Part shown: positions 52,001-58,700 of the stretch, one piece after another
Layout: each line of letters starts with the position of its first letter
Numbering within the stretch: the first letter of the stretch is position 1
NCBI GenBank assembly: GCA_013398615.1
Contig: VZSR01000155.1
Span: 1,292,757-1,356,756 of the forward strand
Direction: 5' to 3'
Length of the DNA: 64,000 bases
Source of the DNA: Brachypodius melanocephalos
Taxonomy: Eukaryota > Chordata > Aves > Passeriformes > Pycnonotidae
Made by a program: the position numbers and the translations under genes
Notes under the pieces: model-generated
What the model saw: only the letters and a program-made list of their open reading frames with translations
What the model was told of the DNA's origin: nothing
Databases searched by the model: none

Positions 52001-55000
52001 CAATTCTGGCTCCAACATCCCTCACAGATTTGCCTGACCTTTCATCATGATCACCCCTCATTTCAATCCATACCCCTCACTGGGCAAGGACTAACACTTT
52101 TGGGCAGCATTTCTCCAAATTAAAATATTAATCTGTGTCTCATCATCTAGATACGATTTTCAAAAATCTCATAGATGCTTCACATAGTTTGGCTATTTGT
52201 CTGCAATTCATGTGGTTTCAATTCTTCAAGGTATACAAAGCCATTTTTAATAGTGAATGGCACACACACAGTATAATCTCACAGCTTCCCCCTGGAAGGA
52301 ATGCTGAGTAATTTCTTTAATCACTAATCTTCAAACGTGCCTTTGGAATTATTCACTTGACCTTCCCACAAGCAAAGGAGTTACAGTGCTGTAACCAGTT
52401 ATATTTCTCAAAGAGGAAGAACATAAAGATCCGCCAAAGCTACTTTATTCCTTCCCCTTTTTTCCTCTGTGTCCAACTTTTTACCTCACCAAGTCTATAT
52501 GCACTAGTGTTTTGATGGAATTTTCTTTTTTAAAAATTTGTGTATGTCTTGCCTGTGATCGGAGGTAGTGCACAGGACAGGTACAGTCAGCCTTGTCTGA
52601 ACACAAAGGCTTAACACACAGGTTAGAAGAAAAGTGTTTGGATGGGACACCAGTTTGTCACAAAAGGGCAGCAAAATTCTATTTGTTTCTCGGTCAGGAA
52701 TACAAACTAAGAAGCTTGATGGCAAATTGCCATCTCCGCTCTAACTCTGGAATACTAAAGTTTATTTTGCATTTACAAGGCATATTAATAAGGCACAGAG
52801 TATTAGACAGATTTCCACTTCTTATTTTTCTGCCTTTCAAATAGAGAATATAACAATCATGAACAAAGGGCACTAGGCAACCACATCACCAACAATCAAG
52901 ATCAATTTTATTGCCTGGCAAGATGAATGTGAAAAAGAGGCCCTTCTGTGCCATTGGTGCAGTAAACTAGAATTTCTGCAGGAACTTGATAAGAGCTTAA
53001 CTACAAAGTCTTCCAATTAAATATGAAATTATTAACACAAGCAAAACAGTAGCTTGTGCAGCATATGTCTAGGAATTACACTCCTATAGTTTAAAAACTC
53101 ATTTTGTTTTCGAAGTGCTGCACACGTGTAATTAAAACAGCACGTGAAAAACAGTATTTTTGTAGCTGAGCAAGAGAAGTTCACACTCCTGCCAGTAGAG
53201 ATAAAGGAGCTGTCCAAGGTTGTGGAACACACTGCAACAGCAAAATATTGAACACAGACATCAAAGCCGTGTTTATGATTTATCCTATCATTATCAATCA
53301 TAAAACTCACAGCTTTACAGAATTATTGCTCAAGGCTGCTGCAGCCATCACTATATGGGCATTTTAATTGATTTTTGTTTCTACAGACTCCTGACATGGG
53401 CAAGCTACAGTAATCCTGCCTCCACCTGACCCACTTTGACAGAGGTAAATGGTACCAGAACGAAAAACTTTGAAAAGGGAAACTTACTACTTATATGTGG
53501 AAACTGGAAATCAATATAGACTACAACTTGGGTATCTATTGGTATGCATTCAACTTTACTTTGCAAATGGTTGTTTTGACAAGAATTAACTTCATTGTTA
53601 CATCATCAAGAAATAACAATCCAGAAATTTTAAGAATATACATGATCAAATGTTTAGATGAAACCCTAATATCTCACTGAAATAAAAGAAATATTCAGAA
53701 AATATCACTTACCCCGATGCTTAAACAAAAAATTCTAAATCCAAATTCCCCATCAATTATAGTAATAATATATATAATCGCAAAACTTGTCATGCTCATA
53801 AATACTTAAAAACAGCTTCAACTTACAATTTCTTATGACTAATTTTAATTGTGAGGCTTTTTAGGATTAACCATTACAGCATCCCTGATTTCAAGGGCTC
53901 CTGAATAGATGGGATTCATACTAAGAAGGTATGGACCCACCTGGCTTACAGAATATTCAGCAAACCCTTGCATTATTTTAAGGAAAAAAAACTACTCTCA
54001 CTTGAAACTTACAGCATCAGGACCAAAAGAGAAGCCAGCAATCACAACTTAATTGAGATTCACTTAATAAATTTATTAGGGAATGGGAAAGAACCAAAAA
54101 GTTCAATGTTCCCATGAAATGCAAGGTCACAGAGGGTCTGTCTGTTCATCTGAATAATGCCTACAGCTCTCAGTTTAATTTTCTCTTCTGACTATGCAGA
54201 AAGAAAAACTGTTTTGTCCTTTCCTAAGGTAAATACTTGGCAGGAGGAAAAAAGAATCTTCCTCAATGTGTACTAAGGCTTTAGGACCAAAAAGAACAAA
54301 AAACAAAAAAATGCACACCATACTTCAACCAGATAAGAATGTTTCTAAGTGAATTAGTTATATGCTTGTTTCTCAAAAGTGATTTTTTCTAAAGAGCTTT
54401 TCAAAACAAATTTCACTGCTTAGAGATGTTTTTAACTTGACCTTATACAATACTTATCAGACAAAGGAACTTGAAAGAAGGCATTCAGTCTGCTGTATTA
54501 GAAAACACACCACTTATATTGTTAGATAAGTTTAAAAAAAAAAGAAAGAACAAAGCCAAATTCAAACTCTCAGGTAGCTAGAAAATTTCTAAATTACAGA
54601 AGAAGCATTTTCAATGGAAAGAGGTTTGATGGAGTGCTTTCCAGACAAAGAAAAGGGGAAGGAAAAAGATCAGTTATTAACATTCAGAAATCCTACCATT
54701 TCTTGGCAAACAAAGCTGGGACTTTTACTGTCTGCAGAGAAATAGGAAAAATCATAGGTAAATGTTTTTGTTCTTTCTCGTCCTGTGTCTCCAGTAGCAC
54801 CCTCTGGTATCTATTGAAAAAAAGAAAATACAGCTGGTACAACACATCCTGATGAAGTAATTAAAAACATTTGGCAATAAATAATAGAATGCGAATCTAA
54901 CATAATGCTATACACATAGATCAGATTATGATTCCAACACAGTGACAAAATCAGGAGGAAGTACACCCCTCAGCAAGAAAGACAGCCATGTCATAGAGCA

Positions 55001-55777
55001 GCACGGCAGGAATTATTTGGATTTTAGCTTACTGCTTCAAACCCCACAGCACATTTTTGTCACAATGCTTAGGTTCAGTTAAATGGGTCCATGTATGATG
55101 TTATTATCATCAGGGATTATCCTACACATATAATTTATAGGAGCCAGAGAAGTTTGCACTGTTAACAGCACCTCAGCGTGGAGTCATAATTAAAAAGGTG
55201 TGACATACCTGCTGTTTAGGCAATCATCATGTTCAAGACATGACAGCTGACATTGTACTTCAGCAATACTCACCATGCTCCAAATCATTATGAAGAAACT
55301 ACACACTGAAACTCCTTTTCATACATTAGTCACGAGAAACCATCTTGCAAAAACCAATTTGCTGCACATGGCTTCTCTTGCTGAGAGAAATGTTAACCAT
55401 CAAAAGGTTATAGAAAGTGATGGGTACTTTGGGTTTGCTTCATTTTCATGAGAATTTCAGAAGACTTCTACAGATGAAGCAAAAATTTAACAGCTATCAG
55501 AAACACACCTTTATTCTATTGTTGGCTTTCATCTTCAGTGTAGCAAGTTAACAGTGTAACCTAGTTTTCCCAAAGTATTATTTTAACACTGTATTTTAAC
55601 AACTAGGGGGCTATTGACCACAGTGCAGCAAGCAATCGCTATTTTGCCCAGTCATATTTTGGCAGCTATTGAGTTATAACTTCCTTTCATAAATTGTGTT
55701 TACTCACCTTTAAGTTTGTGATTGTTGTTTTATTTTTTTCCATTGAAATAATAAACTTTGCATTAAGATCTTTCTCC
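3977..55777 (-). CDS. KIF16B: KIF16B, kinesin-3 endosomal motor (partial: exons 2-17)
   Basis: KIF16B is a plus-end-directed kinesin-3 that carries early endosomes and binds PI3P through a C-terminal PX domain (family knowledge). Sixteen exons on this strand join in frame with canonical splice sites: 55708-55777, 54697-54810, 51175-51291, 46433-46530, 45815-45924, 45086-45228, 44355-44523, 44078-44209, 40479-40654, 38932-38997, 34155-34214, 10592-10711, 9994-10045, 8649-8786, 4242-4324 and 3977-4065. They encode the P-loop GQTGSGKS, switch I NDVSSRSH, switch II DLAGSE, the neck, and an FHA domain with YVGR. The match to human KIF16B as I know it is near-continuous, including the segment after the FHA domain that separates it from KIF1 and KIF13. 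The first exon (about 16 residues, with the start codon) and everything after about residue 595, including the PX domain, lie outside the window. No frameshift or internal stop was seen. Exon numbers assume one coding exon upstream. Confidence 0.96.
4066..4241 (-). other. KIF16B intron 16 (176 bases)
   Basis: Short intron between exons 16 and 17, bounded by GTGGGA and ATTAG. AT-rich, with no recognisable element. Confidence 0.9.
4242..4324 (-). CDS. KIF16B: KIF16B exon 16 (FHA domain end)
   Basis: The exon has 83 bases. It completes Gly538 and encodes AVILLGRTNMFRFNHPKEAA to KLREKRK (about residues 539-565), phase 0 at its end. The G-x-x-I-x-L-G-x-x-x-x-F-R-F-N-H-P pattern is the last strand of kinesin FHA domains, followed by a basic helix. 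The acceptor is ATCAG and the donor GTGGGA. Only 176 bases separate it from exon 17. Confidence 0.97.
4325..8648 (-). other. KIF16B intron 15 (4.3 kb)
   Basis: Intron between FHA exons 15 and 16. Its exon 15-proximal part holds a GC-rich LTR-like element (about 7370-8430). A 16-base A run lies near 6667-6682. The rest is AT-rich with no gene seen. Confidence 0.9.
7370..8430 (+). mobile_element. GC-rich LTR-like element (probable passerine-type ERV LTR)
   Basis: Base composition changes sharply from AT-rich intron to GC-rich sequence with many CpGs at about 8030-8180, including GCGCCCCCTACAGGCGGGAG. The end, about 8270-8410, reads into TAAAGAACTGTTATTCCTTTCC, a purine-rich GACGGAAGGAGATCATATTC and a final TCAGACAC. 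That arrangement resembles LTRs I know from songbirds, from memory only. Several overlapping open frames on both strands here are products of high GC and show no protein similarity. The boundaries are approximate and no target-site duplication was established. A solo LTR is the best explanation; a CpG-rich unrelated insertion is the alternative. Confidence 0.6.
8649..8786 (-). CDS. KIF16B: KIF16B exon 15 (FHA domain core)
   Basis: The exon has 138 bases. It completes Val492, then encodes LHGLDLESEHCIFENLNG, then TVNLIPLNGAQCSVNGIQIT to THLNQ (about residues 493-537), plus one base of a split Gly codon. The pattern SEHCIFEN with a later C-x-VNG is the usual FHA core of kinesin-3. The acceptor is GTTTAG and the donor GTATTA. 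The loop positions LNG and NLIPLNGA differ from human but no key FHA residue is missing. Confidence 0.96.
8787..9993 (-). other. KIF16B intron 14 (1.2 kb)
   Basis: AT-rich intron between FHA exons 14 and 15. I recognise no repeat family, RNA gene or additional exon. Confidence 0.9.
9994..10045 (-). CDS. KIF16B: KIF16B exon 14 (FHA domain start)
   Basis: This small exon has 52 bases and encodes EGQTYVGREDAITEQDI plus one base of a split Val codon (about residues 475-491). TYVGR is the conserved FHA motif at the phospho-recognition face. The acceptor lies behind a pyrimidine-rich TTCTCTCTTAATTAG and the donor is GTATGG. Ile stands where I recall Ser in human (DAITEQ). It was too short to appear as an open frame and was recognised by its motif. 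Confidence 0.96.
10046..10591 (-). other. KIF16B intron 13 (546 bases)
   Basis: Compact AT-rich intron between exons 13 and 14 with nothing recognisable. A 16-base direct repeat, AAGAGCTTTTCTTACY, occurs at 10434-10449 and 10467-10482. Confidence 0.88.
10592..10711 (-). CDS. KIF16B: KIF16B exon 13 (linker into FHA domain)
   Basis: The exon has 120 bases and 40 codons (about residues 435-474), from EQTLALRKEGIGVVLDSELP through HLIGIDDDLLSTGI to ILYHLK. This is the kinesin-3 signature region leading into the FHA domain; the pattern of a long acidic stretch, HL, then LIYxL is shared by KIF1/13/14/16. The acceptor is TATAG and the donor GTAAAT. Phase 0. Confidence 0.97.
17640..17700. repeat. TA-rich microsatellite
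   Basis: An alternating TA-rich run, partly self-complementary, with ACTATGTGTATATATATATA in its centre. It lies deep in intron 12, far from any exon. Confidence 0.8.
20428..20466. repeat. CAAA/CAA simple repeat
   Basis: Consecutive ACAAACAAACAAACAACAAC units followed by an A run. A simple repeat, possibly the decayed tail of an insertion, although no element body was recognised next to it. Confidence 0.75.
20769..20890 (-). mobile_element. CR1 LINE 3' fragment, degenerate
   Basis: Read on the minus strand it contains GATGGAGCCCTGAGC, CTGGTCTAGTTGAAGGTGTCC, then GGGTCCCTTTCAACCCAAA and CATGATTCTACGA. These follow the order of the conserved CR1 3' untranslated region. The block that normally separates the last two parts is missing, and an A8C6A6 tract sits in the middle. 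It is a short, old 5'-truncated copy with no coding capacity. Confidence 0.8.
22157..22701 (+). mobile_element. Probable solo LTR with CCAAT, TATA and poly-A signals
   Basis: The proposed element starts TGTTAG and ends TGTAACA, a short inverted repeat typical of LTR ends. Inside are CCAAT boxes (22506-22511, 22555-22560), a TATA box TATAAATA (22590-22597) and a poly-A signal AATAAA (22641-22646), all in the correct order on the plus strand. No internal retroviral sequence is adjacent. The flanking five bases do not match, so either the boundaries are off by some bases or the duplication has decayed. The element is antisense to KIF16B. Confidence 0.6.
22922..22956. repeat. Short tandem repeat with three TTAGGG hexamers
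   Basis: Three imperfect units of ATTAGGGAAGTT/ATTAGGGAAGC follow one another. Each contains the hexamer TTAGGG, but the extra bases between them make it a minisatellite-like repeat, not a telomeric array. Confidence 0.8.
30488..30522. repeat. AAGGATGACA / poly-A short tandem repeat
   Basis: Two copies of AGGATGACA, each followed by a run of A. Simple local duplication in intron 12. Confidence 0.75.
34155..34214 (-). CDS. KIF16B: KIF16B exon 12 (neck coiled-coil)
   Basis: This exon has 60 bases and 20 whole codons, VQELTKEWTNKW followed by NETQDILK (about residues 415-434), a helical segment rich in Trp, Glu and Lys just before the FHA domain. It differs from my recollection of the human protein by one Asn to Asp change. 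The acceptor is CATAG and the donor GTAAGG, phase 0. It is isolated: a 4.7 kb intron lies upstream and a 23.4 kb intron downstream. Confidence 0.95.
34741..36200 (-). mobile_element. CR1 LINE, 5'-truncated, same strand as KIF16B
   Basis: On the minus strand this reads as the C-terminal part of CR1 ORF2 (reverse transcriptase) followed by the CR1 3' untranslated region, ending near ATGATTCTAT at 34741. Recognisable pieces are PVGLTSVWGKVME (about 36010-36060), SGVPQGSVFGLVLFNIF (about 35630-35690) and VRPHLECCVQFWSP further on. The frame is broken by stops and shifts, so no functional enzyme is encoded. The 5' end is not sharply defined. CR1 is the dominant LINE of birds, which supports the avian assignment. 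Confidence 0.93.
36903..37246 (-). repeat. Proviral 3' LTR (truncated by gap)
   Basis: 344 bases aligned to 37452-37783 of the other LTR; the first 131 bases of its U3 are lost in the N gap. It carries an extra 12 bases around 37005-37016, a tandem duplication of a TATCTTTC/CTATG-type segment. It ends on the minus strand at GACTACGACA before the flank AGGATC. Confidence 0.85.
37247..37346. other. Assembly gap (100 N)
   Basis: Exactly 100 Ns, the usual placeholder for a gap of unknown size. It lies inside the provirus, between the leader and the 3' LTR, so assembly probably collapsed at the repeated LTRs. The true length could be small or several kilobases. Confidence 0.99.
37431..37449 (-). 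promoter_or_regulatory. Retroviral primer-binding site, tRNA-Trp type
   Basis: The plus strand reads ATCACGTCGGAGATCACCA, which matches the 3' end of tRNA-Trp (ATCACGTCGGGGTCACCA) apart from one inserted base and one substitution. It sits two bases from the LTR end, as in avian sarcoma/leukosis viruses, which use tRNA-Trp as primer. This dates the element's type but not its activity. Confidence 0.85.
37452..37914 (-). repeat. Proviral 5' LTR (complete)
   Basis: 463 bases by my boundaries, starting TGTGGGAAGACTG on the minus strand and ending AATGACA. A TATAAA lies at 37804-37809. The matching stretch 37452-37783 aligns with the other LTR copy with about 13 substitutions over 332 bases and one 12-base indel. 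The open frames that cross this LTR are spurious. Confidence 0.85.
38932..38997 (-). CDS. KIF16B: KIF16B exon 11 (neck coiled-coil)
   Basis: This short exon of 66 bases has 22 whole codons, starting IALLDSPTALSMEEKLQQ and ending NEAR (about residues 393-414). It belongs to the helical segment between motor and FHA domain that controls kinesin-3 dimerisation (family knowledge). The acceptor is TTTTAG and the donor GTGAGT, phase 0 on both sides. It is flanked by 1.5 kb and 4.7 kb introns. Confidence 0.95.
38998..40478 (-). other. KIF16B intron 10 (1.5 kb)
   Basis: AT-rich intron between exons 10 and 11. I recognise no repeat or gene in it. Confidence 0.9.
40479..40654 (-). CDS. KIF16B: KIF16B exon 10 (end of motor, neck linker, neck coil)
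   Basis: The exon has 176 bases, completing Thr334 and then encoding 58 codons: ISPADVNYGETLSTLRYANR, then AKNIINKPTINED, then RELRAEIARLKALLAQGNQ (about residues 335-392). YGETLSTLRYA closes the kinesin motor fold, AKNIINKPTINED is the neck linker, and the rest begins the neck helix. The acceptor is CCTTAG and the donor GTTAGC, which is canonical at GT but not strong. Phase 0 at the end agrees with exon 11. Confidence 0.98.
42440..42724 (+). mobile_element. CR1 LINE 3' region, left part of interrupted copy
   Basis: Contains GGCAATGAGGGTCAATAAAT, CTTAGGGGTTTTGTTTGGTA, then ATTAGGACAAAATTTTTTACC and GGTGAGGCACTGAAACAG, in the order of the CR1 ORF2 end and 3' untranslated region. It stops where the consensus would continue towards CAAGGCCAGG; that continuation is found at 43411 after an intervening element. 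Antisense to KIF16B. Confidence 0.85.
42725..43407 (+). mobile_element. Solo-LTR-like element nested in CR1
   Basis: About 680 bases interrupt the CR1 copy. They contain a TATA box TATAAAA (43034-43040) and run into AT-rich sequence and a closing CTTACCCACCAACA. The proposed ends are TG at 42725 and CA at 43407. Flanks AAACAG (left) and AAACAA (right) are similar but not a clean duplication, and about 50 bases of CR1 are missing across the junction, so the boundaries are tentative. An ERV solo LTR is the most likely identity. Confidence 0.6.
43411..43533 (+). mobile_element. CR1 LINE 3' tail, right part of interrupted copy
   Basis: Reads GGATGGAGCTCTGAGCAACC, TGGTCTAGTGAAAGGTGTCC, CATGGCAGGAGGGATGGAAC, then the classic CR1 end CCATTCTGTGATTTC. 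It continues the copy that begins at 42440. Confidence 0.9.
44078..44209 (-). CDS. KIF16B: KIF16B exon 9 (K-loop and alpha 5)
   Basis: The exon has 132 bases and encodes ADLSQDTTNPLSKKKQ, then VPYRDSVLTWLLKDSLGG (about residues 290-333), ending in the first base of a Thr codon. The KKK run is the family's lysine-rich loop 12, which tethers kinesin-3 motors to tubulin tails, and VPYRDS/LGGNSKT are conserved motor motifs. The variable part of loop 12 (DTTNPLS) differs from human. The acceptor is TCACAG and the donor GTAAGT. A 152-codon plus-strand open frame overlaps this exon and is its antisense shadow. Confidence 0.97.
44210..44354 (-). other. KIF16B intron 8 (145 bases)
   Basis: The shortest intron in the window, with a GTAAGT donor and TCACAG acceptor. 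Nothing else is seen in it. Confidence 0.93.
44355..44523 (-). CDS. KIF16B: KIF16B exon 8 (switch II, helix alpha 4)
   Basis: The exon has 169 bases. It encodes about residues 234-289, from AKFDSEMPCETVSK through HLVDLAGSERADATGATG to NINKSLVTLGNVISAL, and ends in the first base of the Ala codon completed by exon 9. DLAGSE is switch II, whose movement on hydrolysis drives helix alpha 4, the main microtubule-binding helix. The acceptor is CTGTAG and the donor GTAAGT. The intron to exon 9 is only 145 bases, the shortest in the window. Confidence 0.98.
44524..45085 (-). other. KIF16B intron 7 (562 bases)
   Basis: AT-rich intron between the switch I and switch II exons, with no recognisable element. 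Confidence 0.9.
45086..45228 (-). CDS. KIF16B: KIF16B exon 7 (switch I)
   Basis: The exon has 143 bases. It completes Asp186, then encodes LSKHLVQNYTDVEELMDAGN and the switch I motif NDVSSRSHAIFTI (about residues 187-233). Switch I senses the ATP gamma phosphate and coordinates magnesium. The acceptor is CTTCAG and the donor GTACGG, phase 0. The sequence is almost identical to the mammalian protein as I recall it, as expected for this segment. Confidence 0.97.
45229..45814 (-). other. KIF16B intron 6 (586 bases)
   Basis: AT-rich intron between exons 6 and 7, with no recognisable element. An open frame from exon 7 enters it from the exon side and is not coding. Confidence 0.9.
45815..45924 (-). 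CDS. KIF16B: KIF16B exon 6 (microtubule-facing loop 8 region)
   Basis: The exon has 110 bases. It completes the split Ser, then encodes YLEIYNERVRDLLRR and HPKEGPYVE (about residues 150-185), ending in the first base of an Asp codon. SYLEIYNE is a universal kinesin strand and the HPKEGPYV loop lies on the microtubule-binding side (family knowledge). The acceptor is TTTCAG and the donor GTAAAA. An open frame continues into both introns and is not coding there. Confidence 0.97.
45925..46432 (-). other. KIF16B intron 5 (508 bases)
   Basis: AT-rich intron between exons 5 and 6. The frame of exon 6 stays open upstream into this intron, but kinesin similarity starts only after the TTTCAG acceptor. 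Confidence 0.9.
46433..46530 (-). CDS. KIF16B: KIF16B exon 5 (motor domain)
   Basis: This 98-base exon encodes GDAGLIPRICEGLFSKISEK and ends EASFRTEV plus two bases of a split Ser codon (about residues 117-149). GLIPRICEGLF is a hallmark kinesin segment after the P-loop. The acceptor is TTTGCAG and the donor GTAGGT. It was too short to stand out as an open reading frame and was found by reading the reverse strand for the expected GLIPR motif. The stretch ISEKTKRNEA is the variable loop of the family and differs from human at several positions. Confidence 0.96.
47306..47373. repeat. Two-copy 35-base tandem duplication
   Basis: GCAAATTAGGACAAGCC occurs at 47320-47336 and 47355-47371, with similar TCTCATCAGG/CCTCATGCAGG sequence before each. 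A local duplication of unknown origin. Confidence 0.85.
50130..51165 (+). mobile_element. CR1 LINE, 5'-truncated, antisense to KIF16B
   Basis: The plus strand gives the reverse transcriptase segment VYLEFSKAFNMVSHSLLLKK, then VRPHLEYCIQFWS-like and DRLEGVQIRATGM pieces. It then continues into the CR1 3' region with GTTGGACCAGATGATCCTTG and ends in GTATCCTATGAAATCACA near 51165. Stops and frameshifts break the coding region, and both Asp positions of the usual FSKAFD motif region are altered (LEFSKAFN), so it is dead. Its tail lies about ten bases from the exon 4 splice donor. Confidence 0.93.
51175..51291 (-). CDS. KIF16B: KIF16B exon 4 (P-loop / ATP-binding exon)
   Basis: The exon has 117 bases and 39 codons (about residues 78-116). 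It contains GYNACVFAYGQTGSGKS, the Walker A P-loop that binds ATP phosphates, followed by YTMMGN. The acceptor is TTTTTAG and the donor is GTATGT. A CR1 element in the opposite orientation ends within roughly ten bases of this donor, so the downstream intronic flank of this essential exon is derived from a retrotransposon. An open frame runs on past the donor into the intron, but similarity to kinesins stops exactly at the GT, which supports this exon end. Confidence 0.97.
51292..54696 (-). other. KIF16B intron 3 (3.4 kb)
   Basis: AT-rich intron between exons 3 and 4. I recognise no repeat family, exon or RNA gene. A G4T8 tract occurs near 51721-51738. Confidence 0.88.
54697..54810 (-). CDS. 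KIF16B: KIF16B exon 3 (motor domain, before P-loop)
   Basis: The exon has 114 bases and 38 whole codons (about residues 40-77), beginning IPEGATGDTG and ending with PSFVCQEM. The segment RERTKTFTYDFS is the kinesin-3 strand that leads towards the nucleotide pocket. The acceptor is CAATAG and the donor is GTAGGA, a somewhat weak but canonical GT donor. Phase is 0 on both sides, matching exons 2 and 4. Compared with human, the changes lie in the loop FSYFSADSKSPSF, which is known to vary in the family. Confidence 0.96.
54811..55707 (-). other. KIF16B intron 2 (897 bases)
   Basis: Intron between exons 2 and 3 with nothing recognisable. Confidence 0.9.
55708..55777 (-). CDS. KIF16B: KIF16B exon 2 (early motor domain)
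   Basis: This 70-base exon begins with one base that completes an Arg codon from the off-window first exon, then encodes 23 residues starting EKDLNAKFI and ending TTITNLK (about residues 17-39). It is the strand region just after the conserved motor start. The acceptor is TTTCAG behind a tract of repeated TTTG units (plus-strand 55781-55796). The donor is GTGAGT. A Ser occupies the position where I recall Gln in human (FIISMEK), a conservative surface change. The upstream exon that should encode the start of the motor was not found between here and 64000. Confidence 0.94.
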
Positions 55778-58700
55778 CTGAAACAAACAAACAAAAAACA
55801 ACAGACTTGAGGATGTTAAATAAAACATACTACAGTTATGCAGTCATATTTCTACCCATCAGCCTGCCACAGTCAATTCTCAGAATAATTAATTTTTATT
55901 TTATTTTTTAATTCTTCTGCCCAATGTTTATTTATTTCTATGGCATATATTTGAAGTACTTGGGCTTGCTTCCAAGTCCCTTGATCTAACAGAGCAGAAG
56001 CTTGAGGAAACCTGCTTCAGAAACGTAACTCTGCAAGTCAATTAAGTGGTTTATTCTTAATTGGAAGCACTCTGATCCAAAGCCCAGTTAAGTCAAATAC
56101 ATGGCTCTAAGGAAGGGCAAAACAGAACACAACAAGATAAGCCCCAGCTTCTCACCAACATTCCAGTAGCAGCAGTTCCCTCTTATAGTCTAGGTAACGG
56201 GGACTGAATGTTTAAACCACAAAAACCTAGTATTTTAAAACTCTCTCAGAAATAAGATACCAAACGTGTTTTGAGTTCTGATGCATCACAGCAGTGAAGG
56301 AGAGAGATGGTACTACCAACAAAGAATTACATAGGTTTGTGGCTTCCTAAAGCACCACTATGCCAGGAGGGAAAAAATCCAGTTCCAAAGCAGTGTTTTC
56401 ATGCACTCTCCTTTATTTTACAACTGTTTCTGTTTTCAAAAATACCATAAAAAATTGTGAGCTTGGTGTCTAAATGCAGCATGTGACAACCTGCTTGCCA
56501 GAGATGCAATTTCCCTATTGTTAGTTGTAAGAGTCAATACAGGCTGCTCCTGAATGACAACCTTGAGCATAACACTTCCTGTGCTAATGAAAACATGCAC
56601 GTGGAAAAGAGAGCCAGAAGGGAAAGATGAGCAGCACACAAAACCTGACTCTTCAAATGCTGACATGCCCCTCCCAAAATCATCTGCTAAGTCACCTGAC
56701 AAGCTGGTGTGCCTGACCAGTGCAGAGCAAAGCAGAGGGCTTTAAAGAAATAAATGGTTGCCTCACCATGTCACACAACCTCTCAGCAACTACTGGATAT
56801 TGGCTTGCACCAGCACAAAATGCAAAAGAGAAACTTCTTCCCAATAACAGGACAACGGAGTTCAGGGTTATAGTGTTATTCTTCCTCATGGAGCACTAGA
56901 TCACCCAACTCTGATCCTCCAGCTACTCTGTTCATATTCAGTTTTTCAGAAGAAATAGCAAAGAAAAGCAAACCCCATTTTAAAATCTACACAAATGAAT
57001 AAAGATAAGGCAAATAAAAACACTTAATTAAATATCAACACATTAGGTTATTTTCTAAGCTAATAAAAGAGAAAATTGTAATAATTACAGCATTAATTAT
57101 ACAGCTGAATTTAGATCTACCATGGAAAACTTTGAGGGAGATGAAGGGGATACCAGCATCCTAAAGTCAGCCCAGGACAAGGTTCAGGATGTAAATAGCT
57201 GTATTGGGTAACCTTCAGGGCTAGAATAACCTTCCAGTACCCAGCACCTCTACCAGCATCCACAGGAACTACCTGCCCTATCTTATCCAGAGATGAACTT
57301 CAGCCACTAACCAAAGATTCCCTGCAAATTCCAGCCTCCATCACAAAGCAATATAAAGGGACTGGCTGCCAAAACTGGTTCACAATTAAGGCTTTGATGA
57401 TTTAAGAAATCCTGCTTCCCTCCTGAGCCAAATCTGCTCATGGCAGCGCTCAGGGACAGCCTCCAGGATGTTCTCACTGCTCCTTCATTCACCGCGTGCA
57501 GTTCCAGGATCACAAGGGAAACTTGAAACCAGTGATCCTGTGGCCACGAACCAAATGACAAAGTGATCATGCAGGCAAGTTTCTTGGCACAGACACCAGA
57601 AAACACATCAGCCCAGTGCTGTAATTACCCCTCCAGTATTGCTTAATTCAGCTAGTCATCCAGCAATTAATTACAAGGAGGAAAGAGGAAGGGGGGATCA
57701 GAAAAATTACTTCAGATAACACTGACACTTTAATATAAAACAATGTCCAAATTAGTACCAGATATGCTTAAAAGAATTAGTATCCTTCTCCTGTAATTGA
57801 CTTGCTAGATGGATCACTTAGGCCAAGTTTTAATAATTTCCTCACAAGGAAAACATGGGTTGTGAAAAACTGCCCTAAACTGAAGGTGATTTAGAAGCTG
57901 TATCAAAACATGGCAGTTCATGGAAGAACTCCAGCAGAGCTATCTCTGTGTCAAGCTTCTTTCTCTCCCTCCTTTACATTCCCTGCTTATTTTGAGGGCA
58001 AAGGCCCAGAGCAGTTTTTGCATCTCCATGGGGATCTAGTTGAAACCATACTGCAGACAGCCAAAAATTATCCAGATTTCAAGGCAACTCCCAATGACCC
58101 CTGTTCATTAAGTCTCTTACCCACCCCAAAACTTTTTGAAGATCCTCCCACAGAAGGGAGAGGAGCATTAAAAGGTGAAAAAGTGGCCTCAAACATAAAT
58201 CAACAAAGGAAGCTTTAGAAAAAAACTTCATTATTGACTAGCAAAATCTGTTTTGCCTTTTTCAAAGTTCATTTTTAAGTTCCTTGCTTTAAGGTCCTTC
58301 AATGGAAAGTTATTAAAAGAGGGATTTTTTATTAATCCATTCTGTACTATTCAGACATTAGAGCCACTATTATAGCTTAACCCACTAAAAATTCATGATA
58401 TTATGATTTCCTTTATGGGAATGACTGTAATGACCTGTCAAACATTCCTCAGAAGAGAGAAGAAAGAATGAGATGCATTTCATCCATGGGGTGGTAGGGA
58501 AAAACCTGAAAGGACGGGACAGAAAGTGCCAGTTTTCCCAAAGAGCATTTAAAAAGATCACTTCAGCAAACCTCCAAGGCTGCACAGCCAAGGACAGAGC
58601 TACTCACTACCTAAACTGCTTGCAGAGCACCTGTGTTGAAATAGGTGGTCTGTAAAATATACTCCTGGAAATACATTTGACTGTAGAAATTTAATGGAAA

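Noticed and set aside
57910..58218. 102-codon plus-strand open frame with fairly normal amino acid composition
   Set aside because: I could not assign any domain, and no partner exon or start context was evident. It might be a decayed repeat or chance frame; a protein search would decide.
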